Positions 1 to 5,629 of a DNA stretch of 5,630 bases are shown here, piece by piece. Origin of the DNA: an uncultured Synergistales bacterium (lineage in GTDB: Bacteria > Synergistota > Synergistia > Synergistales > Aminobacteriaceae); contig CAJORD010000178.1 of the NCBI GenBank assembly GCA_905236605.1, positions 1-5,630 of the forward strand, in the 5' to 3' direction. A program made the position numbers and the translations under genes. The notes beneath the pieces are model-generated. The model did not search any database, was not told the origin of the DNA, and saw nothing but the letters and a program-made list of their open reading frames with translations. Each line of letters begins with the position of its first letter. The stretch's first letter is position 1.

Positions 1-79
1 TATCAGCCGCCATTACCATGGATGCACACAACGAGAGCGCAAGAATAGCAGTGATAAAAATAGATACAAATCTCTTCAC
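1..79 (-). CDS. Secreted or envelope protein, N-terminal part only (signal peptide)
   Basis: The gene starts with GTG at 79-77 and runs off the left edge, so only 26 codons are visible. The reading frame has a TAA directly before the GTG, so no earlier in-frame start is possible. The peptide is a textbook Sec signal: K2-R3, a hydrophobic core at about residues 4-18 (FVSIFITAILALSLC), then ASMVMA-AD with probable signal peptidase I cleavage after Ala24. Cys18 follows Leu-Ser-Leu, which is a poor lipobox, so a lipoprotein is less likely. The start is backed by a strong Shine-Dalgarno (AGGAGGT at 95-89, 9-nt spacing) and a perfect -10 box further upstream. It lies after the ftsH terminator, so it is a separate transcription unit. 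The mature protein is not visible and its function cannot be named. The strong signals suggest an abundant exported protein (inference). Confidence 0.8.
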   Translation of the reverse strand, partial: MKRFVSIFITAILALSLCASMVMAAD

Positions 80-88
80 TTAAAACTT

Positions 89-95
89 ACCTCCT
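89..95 (-). promoter_or_regulatory. Strong Shine-Dalgarno deciding the GTG start
   Basis: On the minus strand AGGAGGT lies 9 nt before the GTG at 79-77. It is much closer to consensus than the ribosome sites of the other genes here, and it is the main reason for accepting a short edge-truncated gene with a non-ATG start. Confidence 0.85.
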
Positions 96-97
96 GA

Positions 98-114
98 AAT
101 AAAAATTTTTTATT
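98..114. repeat. AT-only inverted repeat in the leader of the secreted-protein gene
   Basis: Arms AATAAAAA (98-105) and TTTTTATT (107-114) are perfect complements around one base. The repeat lies between the predicted transcription start and the Shine-Dalgarno. As RNA it would be a weak A-U-only hairpin, which may be only AT-rich leader sequence or could affect access to the ribosome site. Confidence 0.5.
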
Positions 115-134
115 GAATTTTGAAAAGTGTATCT

Positions 135-163
135 ATTATAGCGGATTTTCTGAATAAAAAAAT
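135..163 (-). promoter_or_regulatory. Sigma-70-type promoter for the secreted-protein gene
   Basis: The minus strand carries a perfect TATAAT at 140-135. At 16-18 bp spacing the -35 position falls in the T-run of the preceding terminator (about 157-163) and matches TTGACA only in its first two T's, so the -35 element is weak. Initiation would be near 128, giving a leader of about 50 nt before the GTG. The following gene has a strong ribosome site and an upstream terminator, which supports a real promoter here. Confidence 0.65.
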
Positions 164-192
164 TAACTTCTAGACACCGTGTCCAGAAGTTA
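155..192 (-). terminator. Rho-independent terminator of the cmk-to-ftsH operon
   Basis: An almost perfect 27-bp palindrome occupies 165-191, with arms AACTTCT/AGAAGTT and GACAC/GTGTC. Read as minus-strand RNA it is followed by AA and seven U's (from the A-run at 162-156). The one imperfect position is a G-U wobble in the minus-strand transcript but an A-C mismatch in the plus-strand transcript. There is also no T-run on the plus-strand side. Both asymmetries say the hairpin works for minus-strand transcription. It begins about 30 nt after the ftsH stop. Confidence 0.92.
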
Positions 193-222
193 TTAAAAAT
201 ATCGCAGAGAAATTTTAATTTT

Positions 223-2103
223 TTATTCAGCTTGTGCTTCTGCTTTCTCTCTGTCTACGATCGCCTGAATTTCTTCGTGATTAATTACTTCTTTCTCCTG
301 AAGAATCTCGGCGACTTCGTGAAGAATTTTTTCATGTTCCCGCAAAATATTAATCGCGTGTTCTTGAGCTTCGGTTACGAGCCTACGGATTTCAGCGTCA
401 ATCACAACCGCCGTATCGTCGCCAGTGTCTTCGCGAATATGCGTTGCGCCTCCCAGATACATCATAGCCGGTGCTGCGTAACGAACAGGCCCAAGCTTTG
501 AAGACATTCCGAACTCAATCACCATTCGCCGCGCTGTCTCTGTAGCTCGCTCGAGGTCGTTCGACGCTCCTGTAGTAGGTTCGTTAAAAACTAAAAGCTC
601 CGCTGCACGTCCTCCTAACATGACGGCCATACGAGTTTTTAATTCGTTCTCGCTGACAAGATATTGATCTTCGGTCGGCCGTTGCATCGTGTAACCAAGC
701 GCGCCTTTAGTCGTCGGGATTATGCTGACTTTGTGAACAGGGTCGGAACCGGGCAAGTAGCAAGCTACGAGGGCGTGCCCTGTTTCGTGATACGCGACTT
801 TCTTGCGAATTTCGGGAGTTAAAGGCGTCTTTCTTTGAAGTCCCGCGACAACTCTCTCAATAGCTAAATCAAAATCGTTGGGCGAAACTTTTTCAGCTTT
901 ATGTCTTGCGGCCAATAATGCGGCCTCGTTGGCAATATTCGCGAGGTCAGCTCCAGAGAAGCCCGGCGTAACCTTCGCAACCGAACGCAAATCGACTTCA
1001 GGAGCTAAAGGCACTTTCTTAGTATGGATTTTCAAAATTTCTTCGCGGCCCTCTTCTGTCGGAAGCACAACTTGAATCTGTCTATCGAAGCGTCCCGGCC
1101 TCATCAACGCTTGGTCAAGAATTTCAGGCCTGTTAGTAGCGCCCATGATTACGACGCCGTTATTATCTTCAAAACCGTCCATCTCGGCTAATAATTGATT
1201 GAGCGTGTTCTCTTGCTCTGAATTTCCGTTATAGACGTTCATTCGAGATTGTCCGATCGCGTCGATTTCGTCAACGAAGATAATACACGGAGCTTTCTTT
1301 TTAGCTTGGTCGAATAAATCACGAACTCGAGCTGCGCCGACGCCTACGAACATTTCTACGAAGCTGGAACCGGTTATGAAGAAGAACGGAACATCAGCTT
1401 CGCCCGCCGTGGCCTTCGCTAATAAAGTTTTCCCCGTGCCGGGAGGACCAACGAGTAAAACGCCGCGCGGCAATTTTGCGCCAAACTTGTCGAATCGTTT
1501 CGGGTCTTTCAAAAAGTCGATAATCTCGCGCAATTCTACTTCGGCTTCGCCAGCGCCGCCTATGTCGCTAAAGTGAACGCCGGTCATTTCGCCTTGAAGT
1601 TCTTTAGCGCGGCTTCGACCGAATGAAAAAATTCCTCCCGCTCCTCCAACGCCGCCCATATTTCTGAAAATCAGATACCAGATAATCATCAAAGGCAACA
1701 GCGGCAACATAATTCCCATAAATAAATCTATGATAGTGTCGTGCTTAGCGATTCCGCCGAATTCGATATCAGCACTTGCGAGCCGTTCTATTAAAAACGG
1801 ATCTGTGAGACGCACAACGCTCTTGAGATTTTCTGTCTTTTTATTTTTTTTGTTTGATAAGATGACGCCGCCGACTATCGGACGCTTATCAGGGCTTGTA
1901 GTTTCTTTTACAGCGTAAGTTATTCGGCCTTCGGTGATGTCAACTTTCTCGACGTTGCTTGCGTCGAGGTCAGCAAGAAATTCGCTGTAAGGCACTTCGC
2001 CTTGTTTTTCGGCATAAGGTTTATAAATATACTCGGCGAATACCCACGCAAATATCAAAGCACCTAGAAAAAACCATACTGAAAATTTTTGTCCTTTATC
2101 CAT
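223..2103 (-). CDS. ftsH: ATP-dependent zinc metalloprotease FtsH
   Basis: This membrane-anchored AAA+ protease forms hexamers that extract and degrade unneeded or damaged membrane proteins and some cytosolic regulators. The 626 residues are of usual length. A first membrane segment (about 8-24) is followed by an extracytoplasmic domain (about 25-122) and a second membrane segment (about 123-146). A Gly-rich linker leads to the AAA module: Walker A GPPGTGKT (219-226), pore loop FVG (252-254), Walker B IIFVDEID (274-281), and second region of homology with arginine fingers R335 and R338 in RPGRFDR. The protease domain has HETGH (439-443), with Asp516 in TGASNDLERAT as expected third zinc ligand. 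All catalytic residues are present. The stretch between Walker B and NTLNQLL (about 285-298) departs from the common [13 protein letters not shown] form, and the extracytoplasmic domain has a Lys-rich insert at about 70-97. ATG 2103-2101 is the only plausible start. Its ribosome site is weak, with AAGGA lying about 20 nt away. It is the last gene before the terminator. Confidence 0.98.
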   Translation of the reverse strand: MDKGQKFSVWFFLGALIFAWVFAEYIYKPYAEKQGEVPYSEFLADLDASNVEKVDITEGRITYAVKETTSPDKRPIVGGVILSNKKNKKTENLKSVVRLTDPFLIERLASADIEFGGIAKHDTIIDLFMGIMLPLLPLMIIWYLIFRNMGGVGGAGGIFSFGRSRAKELQGEMTGVHFSDIGGAGEAEVELREIIDFLKDPKRFDKFGAKLPRGVLLVGPPGTGKTLLAKATAGEADVPFFFITGSSFVEMFVGVGAARVRDLFDQAKKKAPCIIFVDEIDAIGQSRMNVYNGNSEQENTLNQLLAEMDGFEDNNGVVIMGATNRPEILDQALMRPGRFDRQIQVVLPTEEGREEILKIHTKKVPLAPEVDLRSVAKVTPGFSGADLANIANEAALLAARHKAEKVSPNDFDLAIERVVAGLQRKTPLTPEIRKKVAYHETGHALVACYLPGSDPVHKVSIIPTTKGALGYTMQRPTEDQYLVSENELKTRMAVMLGGRAAELLVFNEPTTGASNDLERATETARRMVIEFGMSSKLGPVRYAAPAMMYLGGATHIREDTGDDTAVVIDAEIRRLVTEAQEHAINILREHEKILHEVAEILQEKEVINHEEIQAIVDREKAEAQAE

Positions 2104-2164
2104 TTTAAAATTTCTTTGTGGATTTCCTTTCTGATTTTAATAATTTTAATTTTAATTCAGATTT

Positions 2165-2623
2165 TTAATTTTTTATTCCAAGTTGACTGAAGAAAGCTCG
2201 GCCATTTTCGTTTCGTTTAGTTCTGTTGTGCAAGCGAGCGAACTCTTCATTAAATTCTTCGCGTTCTTCTTTATCAACCGGCATTAAATCCAAAAAATTA
2301 TTTAATTTGCTCTCAAGTCCTTCGATTTCTTTTGTGCTTGGCGGAACTGTTCGGCCGATGTTCTTCAAACTCATGACCGCGATTTCTGCGATTAAGACGG
2401 CCATATCGTGAAGCTCTTTATCAGTTTGAGGATCGCTGACGGCTTCTTTAGAACTGTCTGAATTATTTTTAATTCTCGTTGCGAAACACAAAAAGCCGAC
2501 CGCCATTGCCAACCACGTTGCGCCGCCGGCGATATTATCAATATAAAACATGTAGCCCGCGAAGATACTAGTGATTATCCCAGCACAAAACAAAAACCAA
2601 CGAAAAATTTTTTCAAGAGTCAT
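2165..2623 (-). CDS. Unrecognised small membrane protein with two predicted transmembrane segments
   Basis: I do not recognise this 152-residue protein. It has two hydrophobic segments (about 7-28 and 31-50) joined by a tight turn, with basic residues on both outer flanks (K5/R8 and R50/K52). This predicts a hairpin with both ends in the cytoplasm. A polar linker rich in Asn, Ser and Asp (53-70) leads to a helical soluble part. That part includes a hydrophobic helix at about 71-88, then a charged helical stretch (97-136) with EEREEFNEEF, and a basic tail. It has no cysteine pair, P-loop or other catalytic motif. ATG 2623-2621 lies inside the end of gmk (11-bp overlap) with no Shine-Dalgarno, so translation is probably coupled to gmk. 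It sits where rpoZ often follows gmk, but it does not resemble RpoZ omega, which is shorter and soluble. Its place next to ftsH could mean a membrane-proteostasis role, but this is a guess. Confidence 0.85.
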   Translation of the reverse strand: MTLEKIFRWFLFCAGIITSIFAGYMFYIDNIAGGATWLAMAVGFLCFATRIKNNSDSSKEAVSDPQTDKELHDMAVLIAEIAVMSLKNIGRTVPPSTKEIEGLESKLNNFLDLMPVDKEEREEFNEEFARLHNRTKRNENGRAFFSQLGIKN

Positions 2624-3185
2624 TTTTGATTAAGTTTCTAAGTTCGCGGGAAGCAGCTTCTAAATCGTCATTGACGATTACAAAGTCATATTCATTTTTT
2701 AATTCAAGCTCTTTGATAGCGTTGCTCAATCGTAGCTTCAAATGCTCTTCGGTTTCAGTGTGCCTGTCGCGAAGTCGTTTTTCGAGTTCTTCAATCGAAG
2801 GCGGCGCTATGAAAATCAAAATCGCTTCGGGCATTTTCTCACGAACTTGCAAAGCTCCCTGAACGTCAATTTCAAGTAATACGTCGCGGCCGGCCTCTAA
2901 TTCTTTTAACACGTCGGCCTTCAAAGTCCCGTAATAATCCGCGTGAACGTGAGCGTATTCGAGAAATAAATTTTTTTCTATGTCTTCTTTGAATTTTTCG
3001 TGAGTTATAAATCTGTAATGGACGCCATCGACTTCGCCTTCACGCGGCTGACGAGTTGTGCAGGAGATTGAGTAAACGAGATTTTGAAAATCGCTTAACG
3101 CGCGCTCTCTTAGAGTTCCTTTGCCTGCCCCGCTTGGCCCGGAGATTACAAATAATTTTCCGTGATTTAATTTTTTATTCGACAT
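2613..3185 (-). CDS. gmk: Guanylate kinase
   Basis: This cytosolic enzyme phosphorylates GMP and dGMP to GDP and dGDP with ATP, an essential step of GTP and dGTP supply. With the start at 3185 the protein has 190 residues. It shows the P-loop GPSGAGKG (16-23), the GMP-binding TTRQPREGE (43-51), YYGT (84-87), EIDVQGA (105-111), and the lid RLRDRHTETEEHLKLRL (137-153). A longer frame begins at 3260, but its first 25 residues match no part of the family and overlap yicC by 86 bp. The ATG at 3185-3183 puts the P-loop at the normal distance from the N-terminus and leaves an 11-bp overlap with the yicC stop. An intermediate Met at 3227 is also possible. None of these starts has a good Shine-Dalgarno, which fits translational coupling. 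In the lid, the Gly usual after Arg141 is replaced by His142, a mild departure. Confidence 0.96.
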   Translation of the reverse strand: MSNKKLNHGKLFVISGPSGAGKGTLRERALSDFQNLVYSISCTTRQPREGEVDGVHYRFITHEKFKEDIEKNLFLEYAHVHADYYGTLKADVLKELEAGRDVLLEIDVQGALQVREKMPEAILIFIAPPSIEELEKRLRDRHTETEEHLKLRLSNAIKELELKNEYDFVIVNDDLEAASRELRNLIKNDS

Positions 3186-4062
3186 TTTGAATTTGTTCGC
3201 GCATTTTTTCCACGCAGGTTTTAGCATTAACGACGAGCCAACGAAATTCACTATCCGCAACTTTTGAACCCATCGTATTAAGTTCTCTGATTATCTCTTG
3301 AATCAAAAAATCTAATTTTTTCCCCGAACATTCGTCTTCATTCAAAACGAGTTTGAATTTTTCAATATGAGCTTCGAGCCTGTCGCTCTCTTCTGTAACG
3401 TCCCAACGGTCGGCCGCAAGTGTAACTTCTTCAGCTATTCTCGGTTCGTCAAGTTCGAGATTATATTTTTCAAGGACGGTTTCGATTCTTGTCCTTATGG
3501 ACTCTAAAGCAGCGTCGCGCGCAATTTTCCAACGTGCTTTCATATCTTCGAGGGAAATTTCTAAATCTGAAAGATTATTTTTAAGAACGATTTTAATTTT
3601 CTCTCCTTCAGATTTTTTCATTTCGATCATGGATTCGATTGCGTCTTTTGCGAGGCTGTCCCAAAGTTCAGGATTTTCGAGCGCAGCACGTTCAGCGACT
3701 GTGGAGGCTCCGCCAAAAAGTCCGGGAATTAATAATAAATTCGTGATGTCGTTTGAAAGTTCAAGATTATTGCGTCGCGTAATTCGTTTTATCTGATTAT
3801 AAAGATTTATAAGTCCTTCTTCGCTAAGCGTGGGCAAATCTGAACCCGGATTCCAAGCTATCGTAGCAGATAGACGAACTTTCCCGCGCTTCACAAGAGT
3901 ACGAAGCAAATTTAATAATCTGTTTTCAAGTGATACTAATTCGACTGGAAGTCTTACGGAAAAATCTTGATACTTGTGATTAGTAGAAGACGCTTCAAAA
4001 ATCACAGTGCCCCATGGAAAATCATAAGATTTATTTCCGAAGCCGGTCATGCTTAATAACAT
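3175..4062 (-). CDS. yicC: YicC/YloC-family endoribonuclease
   Basis: This 295-residue protein is of usual family length. It starts MLLSMTGFG, close to the conserved family N-terminus, and continues with an N-terminal domain containing a variant of the family's S-V-N-H-R-Y-L-D signature (STNHKYQD, 26-33) and RLPVEL. The C-terminal DUF1732 region (about 209-295) carries DVTEESDRLEAHIEKF, KKLDF (248-252), QEIIRELNT (255-263) and GSKVAD (265-270). It ends KMREQIQNVE, very typical of the family. E. coli YicC has been reported as an RNase; family members are thought to cut RNA in a metal-dependent way. The family's QE-x-NRE-x-NT motif has Ile in place of the first Asn here. A good ribosome site (AAGAAGGA, about 8 nt upstream) overlaps the stop of the preceding acyltransferase gene. 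The yicC-gmk order is widely conserved. Confidence 0.95.
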   Translation of the reverse strand: MLLSMTGFGNKSYDFPWGTVIFEASSTNHKYQDFSVRLPVELVSLENRLLNLLRTLVKRGKVRLSATIAWNPGSDLPTLSEEGLINLYNQIKRITRRNNLELSNDITNLLLIPGLFGGASTVAERAALENPELWDSLAKDAIESMIEMKKSEGEKIKIVLKNNLSDLEISLEDMKARWKIARDAALESIRTRIETVLEKYNLELDEPRIAEEVTLAADRWDVTEESDRLEAHIEKFKLVLNEDECSGKKLDFLIQEIIRELNTMGSKVADSEFRWLVVNAKTCVEKMREQIQNVE

Positions 4063-4077
4063 TTTTATTTTCCTTCT

Positions 4078-4704
4078 TTAATTTGCAGATTCAAGTTCTC
4101 TCATTGATTTTTCAAGTTCTGTCATTATGACGTTGCGGCCGTCTTTGCTTTTATAAACTTCGCTTGAAAATTTCAGCGGCTTCCCGAAAGTGATTTTTAT
4201 TTTCTTGGGTTTCACGAACGTTGCGCCGGTTGGCATTGCCTCATAAGAACCTTTGATGAAGGCCGGGAGGATCGGAGCTTCACAGCGCGCAGCGATTAAC
4301 GCGACTCCGGCTTCAAGAGGCTGTAATTTACCGTCAAGACTTCTGCCGCCCTCTGGAAAAATTAAAACGTCGCTGCCTTCTTGAAAGAGTTTCATAAATC
4401 CGCGTAACGCACTCGCCGCCGAAGCATTGCTATCACGAGCCACGGGCACGGCACCTAAAGCCCTAATGCACGCACCGAAGAGTTTATTATGGAATAATTC
4501 TTCTTTAGCAAAATATTTGAGTCGCCGCGGAAAGAAGCAACCGACGACTAACGGATCTAAATTGCTGACGTGGTTGCAAGCGACTATAAATTTTTCATCG
4601 GGATTTAATTTTTCGAGCCAGCGGACTGAACAGCGATTATAAATTTTGAGTAAGAAAATAAAAAAGTATTTGACTATAGCGTAAAAAATTTTGTTTTGTT
4701 TCAT
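4078..4704 (-). CDS. plsC: 1-acyl-sn-glycerol-3-phosphate acyltransferase (PlsC/LPLAT family)
   Basis: The likely reaction is acylation of lysophosphatidic acid to phosphatidic acid at the inner face of the cytoplasmic membrane. The 208 residues are normal for short bacterial PlsC-type enzymes. A hydrophobic N-terminal segment (about 7-22, YAIVKYFFIFLLKI) probably associates with the membrane. The catalytic HX4D motif is NHVSNLD (His45, Asp50). Further family blocks are GAVPVARD (84-91), the substrate-binding FPEGGRS (116-122, a variant of FPEGTRS) and ILPAFIKGS (145-153). The start ATG overlaps the cmk stop by 4 bp (ATGA), a typical coupled junction. cmk followed by an acyltransferase of this family is a common arrangement. 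The exact acceptor cannot be proved from sequence, so the symbol is by family. Confidence 0.92.
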   Translation of the reverse strand: MKQNKIFYAIVKYFFIFLLKIYNRCSVRWLEKLNPDEKFIVACNHVSNLDPLVVGCFFPRRLKYFAKEELFHNKLFGACIRALGAVPVARDSNASAASALRGFMKLFQEGSDVLIFPEGGRSLDGKLQPLEAGVALIAARCEAPILPAFIKGSYEAMPTGATFVKPKKIKITFGKPLKFSSEVYKSKDGRNVIMTELEKSMRELESAN

Positions 4705-5375
4705 TTTGATAAAGCCTCATTCACGCGATCTACTATAAAATTCACTGCTTGCGTTTCGGTCATGTCGGACGTGTCTAAATAAATCGCTCCGTCCGGGACA
4801 CTTAAAGGCGCAAGCTCGCGTGTTGAATCATTAATATCGCGTTGCTTGATTGAGTTTAAGATTTCGTCATAATCGGCCTCTTTGCCCTTTGCGATTCTTT
4901 CAAGATAACGACGTTTCGCGCGCGCTTCGGGAGTTGCGGTCAAAAAAAATTTCACTTTCGCTTCCGGAAAGACGACGCTACCGACGTCGCGACCTTCGGC
5001 AACAAGAGAGCCGTAATTTTCTTGTTCTTTCTGAAGTCCCAATAGAGCCTCACGAACGGCCGGCACCGCTGAATAAATCGAAGCAAGCTCATCGACTTCA
5101 GGAGTTCTGATTTCACCACTGACGTCAAAATCATTCACAAGCACGGATTTATCTTTTAATTCGATTTTGATTTCGCTAAGAGCTTCGCGCAAAAATTCTT
5201 CTGCGTCGGGTTTGATTTCTGACTTCGCAAGAATTAGCGCGATTGCTCTGTAAATTGCTCCTGTGTCGAGATATTTTATTCCGAGTTCTTGAGCCGCGCG
5301 TTTAGCCACAGAACTTTTACCGGCGCCGGCGGGACCGTCAATCGTTATCACATAAGACGACTTTGTTATCTCCAT
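4701..5375 (-). CDS. cmk: Cytidylate kinase (CMP/dCMP kinase)
   Basis: The enzyme phosphorylates CMP and dCMP to the diphosphates with ATP in the cytosol, feeding pyrimidine nucleotide and CDP-diacylglycerol supply. The 224 residues match bacterial Cmk. Motifs in order are the P-loop GPAGAGKS (14-21), YLDTGAIYRA (35-44), the CMP-binding DVSGEIRTPEV (84-94), VAEGRDVGSVVFPEA (125-139) and RDINDSTRELAPL (179-191). All expected signature residues are present. The start is supported by AGGA at 5387-5384, 8 nt before the ATG; a second GAGGA touches the ATG and is too close to act. It follows the HDOD gene by 29 bp with no hairpin between them, so the two are probably cotranscribed. Its stop overlaps the acyltransferase start. 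Confidence 0.98.
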   Translation of the reverse strand: MEITKSSYVITIDGPAGAGKSSVAKRAAQELGIKYLDTGAIYRAIALILAKSEIKPDAEEFLREALSEIKIELKDKSVLVNDFDVSGEIRTPEVDELASIYSAVPAVREALLGLQKEQENYGSLVAEGRDVGSVVFPEAKVKFFLTATPEARAKRRYLERIAKGKEADYDEILNSIKQRDINDSTRELAPLSVPDGAIYLDTSDMTETQAVNFIVDRVNEALSK

Positions 5376-5404
5376 TCCTCAATTCCTAATTTCTAAAATT
5401 AAAA

Positions 5405-5629
5405 TTAAAGTCCTGCCATGTCGCCCATATCTACAGAAACGCTCGCAGCGAAGTCGATCATTTCGGCCAGAAGACCTTCAAAATTTGTTATCCCAAGACG
5501 CTCAAGAGGCTCCGGGAAAATGTAAGACTGAAGACCATCAGCGCCAAGTCCGATCCCGAGCATCAAGCATATAGTGTTAGCGACCGTTACGACGTCGAGT
5601 AAAGGCTGATATTCAAGTTTATCTTCGGG
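5405..5629 (-). CDS. C-terminal end of a probable HDOD-domain signalling protein (partial)
   Basis: An open frame enters from the right edge and ends at TAA 5407-5405, giving the last 74 residues. The start is outside the window. The stretch PLLDVVTVANTICLMLGIG (9-27), followed by GADGL, then PEPLERLGI and a helix ending AEMIDF, matches the C-terminal helices of HDOD domains. These are non-catalytic relatives of HD phosphohydrolases found in bacterial signalling proteins. The HDOD match is from remembered family pattern, and the N-terminal part, where partner domains would show, is missing. No HD catalytic motif is expected in this part. The tail is short and acidic, with several Met (VDMGDMAGL). 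It lies 29 bp before cmk on the same strand and may be cotranscribed. A true HD-domain hydrolase C-terminus is the main alternative. Confidence 0.75.
   Translation of the reverse strand, partial: PEDKLEYQPLLDVVTVANTICLMLGIGLGADGLQSYIFPEPLERLGITNFEGLLAEMIDFAASVSVDMGDMAGL

Noticed and set aside
22..33. Lipobox around Cys18 of the secreted protein
   Set aside because: The residues before the Cys are Leu-Ser-Leu rather than a small residue at -1, and a good signal peptidase I site follows at VMA-A.
232..501. Plus-strand open frame of 89 codons opposite the ftsH 3' end
   Set aside because: It lies wholly inside ftsH in antisense, has an unlikely composition rich in Phe, Asn and Cys, and no ribosome site. 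It is a shadow of the ftsH codon pattern.
2104..2164. Possible promoter for ftsH in the AT-rich 61-bp gap (a TAAAAT resembling a -10 box)
   Set aside because: No acceptable -35 lies at the right distance, and sequence this AT-rich gives -10 look-alikes by chance. ftsH is more simply read as part of the operon, though an internal promoter cannot be excluded.
2135..2178. Short ATTTTA-type repeats near the membrane-protein stop
   Set aside because: They are low-complexity AT-rich sequence without regular unit length or spacing, not a CRISPR or structured repeat.
3186..3260. 25-residue N-terminal extension of guanylate kinase
   Set aside because: It overlaps the conserved yicC C-terminus in another frame, resembles no guanylate kinase sequence, and would push the P-loop too far from the N-terminus.
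3497..3796. Plus-strand open frame of 99 codons opposite yicC
   Set aside because: It is antisense to a well-supported gene, Ser/Arg/Phe-rich as complement frames usually are, and matches no family I know.
4850..5110. Plus-strand open frame of 86 codons opposite cmk
   Set aside because: It is antisense to an intact cmk carrying all motifs; the composition is Arg/Leu-rich and it has no start signals.
4952..5134. Minus-strand 60-codon frame inside cmk
   Set aside because: It is an out-of-frame overlap entirely within cmk with no separate ribosome site.
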